This document shows, piece by piece, positions 11,364 through 24,590 of a stretch of 64,000 nt of DNA (its first letter is position 1; every line of letters begins with the position of its first letter). The position numbers and the translations under genes are program-made. The stretch is from positions 248,001 through 312,000 of the forward strand of contig JANBPK010000919.1 in the NCBI GenBank assembly GCA_027579435.1, in the 5' to 3' direction. The notes under the pieces are model-generated. The model did no database searches and had not been told where the DNA came from. It saw only the letters and a program-made list of their open reading frames with translations. Source of the stretch: Candolleomyces eurysporus. Its lineage: Eukaryota > Basidiomycota > Agaricomycetes > Agaricales > Psathyrellaceae.

Positions 11364-12895
11364 ATGTTTCGGACGCTTGCTGTCCGCCAGGCCTCTCTGT
11401 CGCGAGCCCTCGCGACCCATGCCGCAGTGAACGCGGTTCCAGCCTCTCCAAGGCCGGCGACTATCCGACATGACTGGAAGAGAGACGAAATCCAAAATAT
11501 CTATGATACTCCACTCATGGAGCTCGTCTTCCGAGCTGCATCTGTACACAGGCTTCACCAAGATCCAAGCAAGATCCAGCTCTGTACCCTTATGAATATC
11601 AAAAGTGCGCTAATTGGTTCGCCCTTATCACCCCGATTGCCGTTACTGATCCACCGCGAATCAACCAGCTGGAGGATGTTCTGAAGACTGTACGACCTTT
11701 CTGTGTCCTTTCACTCCCCGTTAAAAAATCTAAACGGGACTCCCAGGCTCGTACTGTTCTCAGTCATCCCGTTACTCGACCCCAACGAAGGCATCCCGAT
11801 TGGTCGATCTAGAGCCAGTTCTCGAAGCAGCCCGGAAAGCAAAAGAGAACGGAAGTACCAGATTCTGCATGGGTGCGGCATGGAGAGATCTAGCTGGTCG
11901 CAAAAGAGGCTTCGAGAGGATTCTCGAGATGGTCCGCCAAGTCCGCGGTATGGGTATGGAAGTTTGCACCACCCTCGGGATGCTGTCACCTGAACAGGCC
12001 CGTCAGCTAAAGGAGGCGTAAGTTGCTTCCCCGCGTGTCTGCCCGCCGCATTTCGTGGGTTGACCTTACTTTTCCGTGTAGCGGGTTGACAGCCTACAAT
12101 CACAACCTTGACACATCTCGTGAATTCTATCCCAAGGTTCGATATGATTTTTCCCAAAGTGCTATCCCAGGATTGTAACCAATGGAATTCCAAGGTTATC
12201 ACTACCCGCAGTTATGACGACAGGCTGGAGACTATAAGCGCTGTCAGAGATGCTGGAATCAGCGTCTGTTCTGGCGGTATCCTGGGACTAGGCGAAACAG
12301 ATAGCGACCGTATTGGTCTCATCTATGAAGTTTCCAAGTAGGTTTTTCGCATGTTTCACAAGATTCAAGGCTCACGGTTTGTAGTATGCCAGAACATCCA
12401 GAATCATTCCCTGTCAACGCGCTAGTGCCCATCGAGGGGACCCCTCTTGAGAAGAATGATGTAGGATGCCTTTCATCTCCAATTATTCGAAATCTAACGG
12501 ATCTTGCAACCAGCGTGTTGCCCACCATACCTTGCTTCGCACAATTGCAACCGCTCGGATAGCCATGCCACAAACGATCATTCGACTTGCTGCTGGAAGA
12601 CAGACGCTCTCTGAAGCCGAACAGGCTATGTGCTTCATGGCCGGAGCAAACGCCGTGTTCACTGGCGAACAGATGCTGACTACCCCATGTAAGTTCAGTC
12701 GCCTTCCACGCTCTTCGGCCGACTGATCAAGTATCAGGCTCTCCGTGGGACGAGGATAAGGCAATGATGTCTCGGTGGGGCCTGGAAGGCATGCGGAGCT
12801 TCGAGCAGACCGGCGTCGCGATGAAGGAAGGATCCCGCCTCGAGGCAGTTCCTGGTTCCCCAAAAAGTGAATCTACAGCAGCTCAAGCAGCTTGA
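11364..12895 (+). CDS. BIO2: biotin synthase
   Basis: Eight exons (11364-11604, 11669-11689, 11747-12017, 12082-12136, 12195-12337, 12385-12460, 12514-12688, 12738-12895) give 379 residues in phase. This radical-SAM enzyme converts dethiobiotin to biotin in mitochondria. The SAM iron-sulfur motif CxxxCxxC is CSEDCSYC, assembled across the 21-nt second exon. Further family segments are [74 protein letters not shown] and [10 protein letters not shown]. The Arg in IIRLAAGR is the usual [2Fe-2S] ligand. The N-terminal leader [20 protein letters not shown] is Arg/Ser/Ala-rich and looks like a mitochondrial presequence. No shift or break was needed. Confidence 0.95.
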
Positions 12896-13575
12896 ATCTG
12901 AGCAGCTGTAATTTATACAACGGTAACGTCACCCGCTGAATGATTAAAATATCAGTTCTAACGGACGGATGTTGCACAGAAGAATCTAAATAAACGTATG
13001 TACAATACCATGGATGAATTTATGCGCGTCACGCTACCCAAGTGGCCGAGAATCTTCGCGGGAGCCAGATTTTGGGATTTTCGTCCTGACAACCCGATTC
13101 CGATAGTTCATGGTATGGGTGCCAATGTATGGCCACTGCTCACCTATAAGCAGAGACTAAATCAGTGGCCGAGGAAGCTGTCTTGCTGTTACGTTTCGCA
13201 TCGACAGTCGGGTCACCTAAAATGGGTCTCCGATACCTTTTCAACATCTCATCTCCTCCAATATCTCAATCAACACATCGTGATTGCTTCGACCTTAACC
13301 CGCTGCCAGTCGTCAGCGCTTTATGGATTTCATAGTCCCTGAATAAAGCCAATGCAGTCCTTTCATTCCTTTTGAAAGGGCGACGGCACGTCGTGGCACG
13401 CTTGATACCTGATTGCTCAAATTTTCGCTGTTTCGTGCTCATGGTTGGCGTCCTTGATTTCACTGAATAAGTTCGGCGAAGGGGCTATAATAAGCGGGTT
13501 GGTTGGGATTATCTTTTAGCTTCCCTTGCTCCTCGATGAAAGGTTTGTCTGGGTTCTGGCCCCGATACGTGTCTC
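12896..13575. other. intergenic, no gene seen
   Basis: About 680 bp downstream of biotin synthase. A 114-codon frame at 12998-13342 has no recognisable motif. The promoter of the exonuclease-like gene presumably lies at the right end. Confidence 0.45.
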
Positions 13576-14657
13576 ATGTACCGATGCGAACCTCAACAGT
13601 CCCACCAACCGCGCCTTTCATATCACTCGCCCTCACAATCCAGTGCTTCTGCTGGCCGCTGGCCGCAAAGCTATGACCGCTATACTTCTTCAACCTCAGA
13701 AAATACTGCGACCTGGAGCGGGAGTTACAGGTCCTCGTCGCTGTCAGCAACACCCTCATCTCACGTCCCTCAGTAAGTGGTGACTATTATTAATGAGAAG
13801 TACACTGACTACGATCAACAGATTTATTGGCGTCAGTTGCACCCTCGTCCTTAGTGGAACAACAGGAACGCACTATGGGAATAGACCAATGGTGGCGTAA
13901 GTGGTGCACCCTAATTATTTCACTCGACACCGATTGTCAATTTCCATAGGAGGGTGACCTTGGTGGATTACGATGGAGCACCCCTGCTCGACACATATGT
14001 GCGCCCAGCGTATGTCCTTCCTATCCATATAATGTTATCATGGCGCAAATCCAAGACCAGCTATCATATCACGGACTACCGAACCGCAACGACAGGACTA
14101 ACGTACCGCCATCTGCAGACAGGTCGGACATCGCATCCTTTTTGGTTTGTCCTAACACTGACTTTTCCCCTGTTTTCAAGCCCCGGATTTTCTCCAAGTC
14201 CAGGACGCCGTGGCCAGGGCGATCCGGAACAATGTTATTGTTGGCCACCGGATATGGGTCTTTCTTTCTGTAAGGACTTCCTCGTCCCTTTCTCCGGAAT
14301 AGGTTTGAACTCAGTCGATTCATTCAAGGCTATGGGTCTATCCCACCCTGCGATCGACACACGGGACATGGCTTTATACCGCTCTCTACGAAAGAGGCTC
14401 AAAAGCAGGATCGTTCTTGATTTGCCAACCCTAGCCCGTGTCTTCTTGGGTAAAGAGATTGGACGGGGCTATGAAAATTCTGTAAGCATTCTATACCCTC
14501 CTCAACACCATTTCTGATATCAAAGGACTAGTTAGAGGCTGGGGTAACCTCCATGGAGCTATACCGCGCTTGCCAGTCGCGATTCGAGGCTGTCATTGAT
14601 TCTGGCGCCTGGCCTTGTGACCTTCCTCCCATCTCGTCTTCTAGACACTTCCTGTAA
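13576..14657 (+). pseudogene. DEDDh exonuclease-fold (REXO4-like) gene, catalytically degenerate and frame-broken
   Basis: Exons 13576-13772, 13822-13896, 13950-14009, 14061-14122, 14181-14481 (internally broken) and 14532-14657. The protein follows the REXO4/Rex family layout: FIGVSCTLV, ARVTLVDYDGAPLLDTYVRP, HITDYRTATTGL, VIVGHRIW, GLSHPAIDTRD, LPTLARVFLG, then MELYRACQSRFE. The first motif, normally LDCEMV, reads VSCTLV, so both the Asp and Glu metal ligands are gone. The last motif, normally HxxxxD, reads ENSLEAG. Near 14255-14310 an intron (gtcttt...ctcag, 57 nt) fits by position but leaves the frame one base short. It is either a pseudogene or a pseudoenzyme with one sequencing error. 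The start codon is uncertain. Confidence 0.6.
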
Positions 14658-14852
14658 CTGACGTTCATCCTCTCATCTTTCTCTTGCTTTCGGTATACCT
14701 ATTTATCTATTTATTTGATTATATATTCGATACAGTGGTTTTGTAGGGGGTATTCATTACTATACACTAGGAGTACATGCTTAATAGATCGACAGCGGGG
14801 AGATAGCGAACAGGGGAAGCGAAGAGCGACAATGCCCATTTAAACGCCAATC

Positions 14853-17616
<2,764 letters not shown>

Positions 17617-17783
17617 GTTGAGGGGAATGAGGAGGGCGCGTGAGGGTGGACGTGGTGGATGGATCTATGAAGTTTGCGTGTGCCTCCGCTGACCGTGTCG
17701 ATGAGTGTTTAGGGCAGGTCTAGTCGCGTTGTGCCCATTTGGCTTCTACAGAGTCTAGCTATGTGTGAATAAGTAAGAGCAAC

Positions 17784-17856
17784 TCCTTCTTAGCTCAGTT
17801 GGTAGAGCGCGTCACTAGTAATGACGAGGTCAGTCGTTCGAGTCGGCTAGAAGGAA
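17784..17856 (+). tRNA. tRNA-Thr (anticodon AGT)
   Basis: A 73-nt cloverleaf. The acceptor arm tccttct pairs perfectly with agaagga, the D arm is gctc/gagc, and the anticodon stem cgtca/tgacg encloses the loop ctagtaa, giving anticodon AGT (Thr, reads ACU/ACC). The T arm is agtcg/cggct around ttcgagt. A-box (tagctcagttgg) and B-box (gttcgagtc) promoters are internal. There is no intron. It sits between the divergent MCM5 and CSN6 genes. Confidence 0.95.
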
Positions 17857-17860
17857 TTCA

Positions 17861-17865
17861 TTTTT
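17861..17865 (+). terminator. RNA polymerase III T-run terminator
   Basis: Five consecutive T residues start five bases after the tRNA discriminator base, as expected for Pol III termination. Confidence 0.8.
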
Positions 17866-17982
17866 GCACTTCGGAAGCGAGAGCTGGTCACGAGGCTTAT
17901 ATTAGGTCTCGTACGCGTTCGCGACATAGATCCTCAACTGCTTTCCTTTTGTCTCTCTCCTCTCTTCCTCGTCTTCGCCGCC

Positions 17983-19384
17983 ATGAGTGCTATGGATACT
18001 GATGAGGTCTCTGTCGTTCTGCCAGCATCTTCCACCACCTCTGGCCTAACGCTTTCACTGCAAGTGGGATTGGCAACTGTGCAGACGACGATACTAAAGG
18101 ATAATGTTACAGGCACCCTTTGCCCATTCTCAATATTTCGGAGCATTTGACACGGCTGAAGCTGCAGAGAAATGACCCTACCCCATTCGGTACGCTTCCA
18201 ACTTGTTCTCATAGGCTTCATATCTAATATCCTCTGCTAGTACTCGGCGCTCTCCTGGGCACACAAAACGGACGGGAGGTAGAGATCGTGAACACATTCG
18301 AGCTCGCAACAGAAGGAGACACCGACAACGTAGACCACGGATTCTTGGTCTCCAGACGAGATCAATGTACGCCCTCTCCACACCAGTGAAGTCGTATCGA
18401 TCTCGCCAGAATGCTATGCTCACAACATCATCAGATAAACAAGTATTCCCTTCACTAGAATTCATCGGCTGGTACACCGTCGCGCCGAAGCCCACGGCAC
18501 GACATATAGCCTATCACGAACAGGTTAGCTTCATGCTATGCGTATAATGACTTGCTGTACTCATTTTTGCTGGAAAAGTTCACTGGATATTGTTCAACGC
18601 CACTCCTCCTTGTCCTTCAACCAAGTCTTTCTCTTCCAGGCGGTTCTGATATCAACGCTCAGAGTCTTCCATTCAAAGCTTACGAGCCGACTGTCGAAAT
18701 CAAGGAGCGCACGTCGCGATCAGTCTTTATCGAAGTGCCCTACAATGTCGAGACCGGTGAGGCAGAGCGTATTGCTGTGGATTGGACTGCCAAGGGCGGT
18801 GGAAGCGGAACAAGCTGTACGTCCCTTCCTCCATCTCATCTTGAGTGACATACGACTGACAATGTTGAAATTCTTGCTTATCTATAGTGGAGTCTCATCT
18901 GCAAACACAGCGATCTGCTGTGAAGATGCTTCATGAGAGGATCCTTCTCCTTGTAAAATATGTGGCGGACGTGGTTGCAGGGACGACAAAGAAAGACCAC
19001 GATGTACTACGCTCTCTTGCGGCACTCGTCGCGTCTCTCCCTGCATCTGAGAATAAGGCTTTCCGAGAAGAATTCGACACGGTAGGCATGATGAAATACC
19101 CACTACAGCAGCCCTAACCTAATTTCTCTTCAGGAATACGAAGATGTGCAGCTTACAGCATTCCTTTCCAGTCTCACAAAATCGACTAATATCTTGAACG
19201 ATGTATGTCACAAGCACGAGCACTCTTTCGGGTGAACTGCAACTCAATATCTCTTTTCTATTTCCTTTAGCTTGTTGATAAGCACATCGTCCTCACTGCT
19301 AATCGCGAGGATCGTGGTGGCCCTCGCCGCCGAATGGGTAGACAGGGTACGATGCCTGAATGGGGCGATCGCCTACACGGATAA
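17983..19384 (+). CDS. csn6: COP9 signalosome subunit 6
   Basis: Eight exons (17983-18059, 18113-18189, 18241-18366, 18435-18523, 18579-18816, 18888-19081, 19134-19202, 19271-19384) give 327 residues in phase. The MPN- domain shows SLHPLPILNISEHLTRL, GALLGTQNGREVEIVNTFEL, YKQVFPSLEFIGWYTV and ERIAVDW. It lacks a JAMM HxH motif, as in other CSN6/eIF3f-type non-catalytic MPN proteins. The C-terminal helices HLQTQRSAVKMLHERILLLV and FLSSLTKSTNIL match CSN6. The complex removes NEDD8 from cullins, so it acts on the SCF ligases that use F-box proteins. The first intron (18060-18112) has a GC donor (gcaagt) and is required to keep frame. The 3' end is duplicated at 21514-22092. Confidence 0.92.
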
Positions 19385-19685
19385 GATGGATAGACACCTT
19401 GTACTTTTCCAGTCAATTGGCCATGACGGAGTCGAGTCCGTCAAAGTTCTGTAATACTGTCATAAACTCGTATTGTCTTTGTGTACTTTTGCATGCTGTC
19501 GTTCACTGTGTTCGTCAATATCAACTCATTCAACAAAGTTACTACTTACCCACCCTCCTCGGCTTAGGTTAGTTTACATCTCAACACCTTGCAAGGGAGA
19601 GGTCAATCGAGACGAGTGGAGCACAATGCCATAAAAATTTCAATGGTTCGTCAGTACGACGACATGGAAATGCACAACAACATGC
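19111..19685 (+). repeat. direct repeat, copy A (CSN6 3' end and downstream)
   Basis: This stretch, from the intron before CSN6 exon 7 through the 3' flank (ending near caacaacatgca), recurs in the same orientation at 21514-22092. The two copies flank the choline kinase gene. Differences are scattered substitutions and small indels, so the duplication is not recent. Confidence 0.85.
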
Positions 19686-19712
19686 AATTCAGAGGGGGCA
19701 GTGTGACGTCTA

Positions 19713-21251
19713 CTACTGTTGGCAGACACCCAAATCCAGAATTTCCATGCGGAAAGCCTCCATTCGTAACTTTGCATACCCGACATAGTCGAATCCCGCC
19801 GGTTCAGCAGTGCTATTCTCCAAGTCCTCTCGTGCTTGCACGATTGCCCAGATCGCGGCCATACCATGGAAGGCAGGACTCCACGCCCGGACTTGGTAGT
19901 CGAGTGCCTCCACAATCTGGTCCAGGTCAGAAGGGTCGAAGACGGGGTCTTCTGCGCCTTTGCCTAGATGGTTGGAGTGTTTGATGTAAGATGTATAGAA
20001 GTTGCGTCGTTGAGTGAAAGTTGGATAGCGGGATTGGTCGAGGAGGTTGGGGGTGTCACCGTGATAGTTTGCACACCATGCGTGGAAGTGGATGCCAATG
20101 TCATAGGCGGCTGGGTTGGGGCTGGCGTACTCCAAGTCCACGATGACGATCTGTATAGTGGTCAGATATACACAATCAAAGAAAGAAAGAACAGCCCAAG
20201 GGAATACGCACTTGACGGTGCTCGTCCGCTTCGAGAGCGTCGGTCAATCGCAGGAGGTTTCCGTACTGTGCATCGTTGTGGCCGAATACCATGGCACTCC
20301 CGGAACGTTTGTCTTCCACTTTGGACAGCCATTCGAGGTAAATGTTCCAGTCCTTCTCAAACCTGGTAATGTCTAGGTCCAGAGCAACCTCTCGTCGAAC
20401 TGAAGGGAGGGAGAGGACCTCGTGGGCATAAGGCAGCCATGAAGAGACATTAGTCTCTACGCTTGGTTTCCAAATACCGGCTTCAGGTATGTCGGACGGT
20501 GGACAGACCACTTCCATGTCAACTGAATGGAACTCGGCCATCCTGGCACCAATCCAGCGGCTGATGAGGGGGTCGCGGATGTCTTCTGCGGTGAGGGTTG
20601 TCGAGTCGAAGTATTCTTCCAAGCGTCCATTTTCGAAGGTTCCGAGGACTCTGGGACCGATACGGTACACAGACGAAAGCTTGTGGAGGATGTGGAGTTC
20701 TCTCGGACGAGAGATGAGAAACCCGGATGAAGGGCCATAGATCCGGAGGAGCACAGTGGATACCTTGCTGGAATTCTTGTACGAGACGAAGAAGACGGCG
20801 TTTGTGAACGCACCAGAAACACGTTGCAGGACAATGTCCTCTGCCTTAATTTGCGTGTCGGTCCACGACTGAATCTGAAGAGTCGACACGATTTTCAAAA
20901 GCTGGGCAGCAAATTCTGGAGTCTTGTAATGTCTGCAGAACACAGTCGGCAGTACGTCAGATTTTGGAAATAAACATGGACCAGACCGTTGGGGATTGGC
21001 TGGAAGACCGCAGTTCGCCGACGCCGCCGCCGAACGACTGCATCAGCGAAGAATAACTAATTTGAAGTTACTCACCTTGCATCTAGCCTGGTTTGCACAT
21101 ATTTAAAGCTTTCTGCCTTAGCTGGTTCAACAGGACCATCTGCAAGCTTGAGGGAGGACGAGGAGGCGGATGCCTGGGCTCCGATAAGATTATCTGTTAG
21201 GCTTCTTCCTGAGGAGGAGAGACGTCGTGCAACGGGGTGTGCAGTCGCCAT
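19713..21251 (-). CDS. choline/ethanolamine kinase, copy 1
   Basis: Three exons (21076-21251, 20212-20932, 19713-20150) give 444 residues. It phosphorylates choline and/or ethanolamine in the first step of the Kennedy pathway for phospholipid synthesis. The choline kinase signature is clear: the Brenner-type motif GHNDAQYGNLL with the catalytic Asp, then IVIVDLEYASPNPAAYDIG with the metal-binding Asp. The common DFEY is DLEY here. The nucleotide-binding N-lobe includes VSGAFTNAVFFVSYKN. The N-terminal 58 residues are Ser/Ala-rich and encoded by exon 1. The start could also be at 21263 (MKES), in frame. Exon lengths 176/721/438 are identical to those of the copy at 42673-44229. It lies tail to tail with CSN6, between the two CSN6 repeats. 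Confidence 0.9.
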
Positions 21252-21447
21252 AGACTCTTTCACAGGTGAAGCAACTGGGGCCGTTTCTCAAACAAAAGCT
21301 TATGAAGATGGGAGAGCAGAATAAGATGCACATATCACACATCATTCTAGCACCGATATTGCACTGGGGACTATGCCTTATCGATGAAGCATAAGCACTT
21401 AAGCGCTGGTCAAGGTTTGCATGGCCGGCGCCGGAATTGAATACTGT

Positions 21448-21464
21448 GTGACCCGACCGGTCAC
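21448..21464. promoter_or_regulatory. imperfect palindrome upstream of choline kinase copy 1
   Basis: GTGACCCGACCGGTCAC lies about 200 bp upstream of the start codon. It is present as its reverse complement at the equivalent place before copy 2 (42461-42477). Conservation in otherwise diverged flanks and dyad symmetry suggest a protein-binding site. No factor is identified. Confidence 0.45.
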
Positions 21465-21513
21465 AACGATCGGAGTGGAGTGTAATGTGCATAACAGCTG
21501 CAAGAACGTACGA

Positions 21514-22092
21514 ATCCTAACCTTATTTCTCTTCAGATGTGCAGCTTACAGCACTCCTTTTCAGTCTCACAAAGTCGATTAATATCTTGAGTGATGTATA
21601 TCACAAGCACAGGTTCTCATTCCGGTGGATTGTAGCTCATATTTCTTTCGTATTCGCCTTAGCTTGCTGATAAGCACATCGTCCTCACTGCTAATCGCGA
21701 GGATCGTGGTGGCCCTCGCCGCCGAATAGGTAGAGAGGGTACGATGCCTGAGGCCTGAATGGGGTGATCGCCTACACGGATAAGATGGATAGACACCTTG
21801 CACTTTTCCAGTCAATTGACCATGTCGGGGTCGAGGCGGTCAAAATTCTGTAATATTTTGTCATAAACTCAGATTGTCTTCGTGTACTTTTTGCATGCTG
21901 TCGTTCACTGTGTTCGTCAATATCAATTCATTCNAAAAAAAAGTCACTAGTTACCCATCCTCCTGGGCTTAGAGTTTATACCTCAACACCTTGCAAGGGA
22001 AGGGACAATCGAGACGAGCAGAGCACAATGCCATTAATGATTTGAATGATTCGTCAGTACGACGACATGATAATGTACAACAACATGCAGGT
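21514..22092 (+). pseudogene. duplicated 3' end of CSN6 (direct repeat, copy B)
   Basis: Matches 19111-19685 in order: the intron end, exon 7 (missing about 10 bases, gaatacgaag), intron, exon 8 and downstream flank. The copy carries a TAG where exon 8 has an ATG codon (cgccgaatag) and other indels, so it codes for nothing. It sits between the choline kinase 5' end and the FRAY kinase 3' end. The ambiguous base at 21934 precedes an eight-A run. Confidence 0.88.
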
Positions 22093-22277
22093 GCGAAACG
22101 TATACACAAGTACAAATTGCTGTGAAATAAACATGCAGATGGGCGAAAGATAAATGGCGGGTAGATATCGCAGATAAATATCAGGTCGTATCGGTCGTAA
22201 CGGGTGGAAAACTGAGCCGGACGCAAATTACTTCCCTGTCAAGAAAAGAAATTCAAGTTAGACCGCGGAATCAAACG

Positions 22278-24590
22278 CTAGAGATACGGGGACCACGAAC
22301 CAGAAGATTTGCCGCTCTTGCCGATGGTACCTTTGCCGGTAACAGGAAGCAGTCCGCCCAACTTTCTTTTTTCTGTTGAGCTACTACCTTTCTCGTCCGC
22401 AGTCTTCAAGTTATTCTTGAGCTTCTTCCATAGATTGGTCGATTTACTCGACTTTCGTACGTCGGAATCGCTGCGAACAGAGTGAAGCTGGTGTGTCGGG
22501 CCAGAAGATACTCTAGATAATGCAGGAGAAGAGCCAGGAGAAGGCAAATCCGGTGTGTGAGAGACAATGGTGGCTCCGGGTTTAGAATGAGGAGAAGATT
22601 GAGGATGGGCATGAGCGTTCGGCGAATACGACGTTGAGCGGCTCGTGTCAGGCTTCTTGATCCCGTCGGCATTAGTCGATGCTGAAGACGACACCATGTA
22701 AGACGAAGATGGCGTTGACGGATCGCTGGTATTCCGGGTTGAATCGGTCGTTGACCTTGACAGCTCTGACCCAGTGGTAGAGGATGAAACCTCAGCCATT
22801 TTGCCTTCTTCTTCTTCTTCCTCCTCCTCTTCCTGAGTCGTGTCAAAGTGGAACTCCGGGTGATCACCGGATGACATATCTCTTTCATGACGAGGATGCT
22901 TCGATTGTTGCTTTGTGAGCGAGCGAGTCATCATAAGTTCTGGCTCCATCTCGAATATTGCGTCGTTAGCAAGCTCCTCCATCTCTTCTGCTGCGACTAG
23001 CTCCTCCAATGCCTGGCATCTCAGAGTACTGGTAGCAGGTGAATTAATGGTGGTTGCAAAATCCCACGAGTCAATAGAATTAGGGGAGGCCATTGATTGC
23101 AATGCCCGGCGCTCCTGGCGCTGGACTAGGGGTGGCAAATCCTCTGAAACACAAATACATTAGCCGCGACCCAGTCGAGGAAGTAAAATTCGACTGACTA
23201 AGGATTGCATTGACGAGATATGATTTCTTCTTCGCTGATCGGAAAAAGGGCGATTGAAGGAGTTGTTCGGTGGTAGGTCTGAAATCGGTAGTTTGAATAA
23301 GTATCAGATATGGTTGCTATCTGACAAAAATTACTTACCGTTTGGAAGGGTCTTTGACTAAGCAGCTATCAACCATTTCCTTGAAAGCTCTGGTGTATTT
23401 GTACGAACTGCCATCGCGGTTCAAGGTTGGTGGCTCCTCTCGTAGGCTGTGAATGATCATCAATCAAACCTTGAGAATCCACCGGCAGAGACTTACGTTC
23501 GAAGAAGTACTCTTTGAGGGGACTCCCGAAATCGGGGTGGGTGCCCTTGACTAAGTTCAAGGGCTGTGATGCCGAAACTCCAGATATCGGCTGACGCGTC
23601 GTATTGTTTGCCTTGTATGAGCTCTGGTGCCATCCAGCAAGGCTTCAAAAGATATCAGAAGCGAACGAGAAATCCACTGGGAGAACATACCGTCCCAACG
23701 AAGGACTTCCTCTTGCCAATAGAGGGACGTGTCGGAGATTGTGTGGTTCTACTTTTGTTATCGGTGTTCGCGGTGGAAGTGAAAACCCGTGGCTGGGAAA
23801 GTGCAGCCGTAGCAGTAATTGTGGAAGATTTGCTCCGGGAAGAATGATGATGTGGGTCTTCGGATAAGTCAGCGGCCACTCCAAGGTCGCCCAAAAGGAC
23901 TGTGCCATCGTCGTCGATGAGAAGGTTAGCAGCCTTGATGTCCCGGTGGATGAAACCATTGACATGTAAGTAGCTGGCATGGGTTTGAGTAAGGATAGCA
24001 AGATGAGCGTCCGGGCAACGTACTTGAGTCCTTTCAAAGCCTGGCGGAGGATACATTTGATGACCTCTTCTTCTAAGCCTCCGGGCCAGCCGTATCGCAT
24101 AACGTCGGCAGCGCTTCCCTTATTCATCAAACGGAGAGCGATGAAGAGCTTGTGCCCTTCAATCCAAGACCCACGGACACGAAGCACATTCGGATGTTTG
24201 GACAGAGACATGAGCGTCGTCTCTCGTTGAAGGAGTTGTAATGACCGANGGGGGGAGAGAATCAAGGTCAAGGACCTTGAGCGCACAGGGAACTGGTTTT
24301 GCGTCGGGGTCGTCCTGGGGCTTCCATTGCGCTGCGTAGACTATTGAAGAGGCCCCGAAACCTATCGGTTCCCCAATGGTGTAGTCACAAGCGCGGTCAC
24401 TGGTGGGCAAAATGGGGGTGTAAGGACGGTACTGCACGCAATGAGAGGGAACGTACCTGTAGAGCTGCCACTCATCCTGCACAGCACCGATGAAATTCTG
24501 AGAACAAGTACCCATGGTTTGAATGGGTGCTGGGGGTCTAGCCGGTGAGGCGCCAGGCGAGGCACTGATAGGGAAAGTTTGGCTGGCCAT
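22278..24590 (-). CDS. FRAY/OSR1-type Ste20-family serine/threonine kinase
   Basis: Seven exons (24457-24590, 24024-24399, 23691-23973, 23497-23642, 23339-23446, 23199-23278, 22278-23143), about 664 residues. Kinase motifs in order: glycine loop [41 protein letters not shown] (DFG variant), [27 protein letters not shown], and [17 protein letters not shown] followed by [10 protein letters not shown]. The IGFGASS loop and TPCWMAPE are typical of OSR1/SPAK/FRAY kinases. The activation segment carries an extra Ser/Thr-rich stretch of about 45 residues. The C-terminus is a long Ser-rich region with a Glu run. An N at 24249 beside six G marks a frame break after KVLDLDSLP; exon phases show the sequence is one base too long or two short there. 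Confidence 0.88.

Noticed and set aside
12998..13342. 114-codon frame downstream of biotin synthase
   Set aside because: No motif and lies in the probable 3' flank.
20457..20834. Frames antisense or out of register to the choline kinases (also 43108-43485)
   Set aside because: Both copies show the same shadow frame because the true coding sequence is conserved; exon phases choose the kinase frame.
20176..20943. Aminoglycoside phosphotransferase (antibiotic resistance) for the kinase gene
   Set aside because: The fold is related, but the DLEYASPNPAAYDIG motif and overall order are those of choline/ethanolamine kinases.
21514..22092. A second functional CSN6 gene
   Set aside because: Only the last exons are present, with a stop codon and indels.
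19713..22092. DNA transposon carrying choline kinase
   Set aside because: No transposase, no terminal inverted repeats, and the flanking repeat is far too long for a target-site duplication of a known element.
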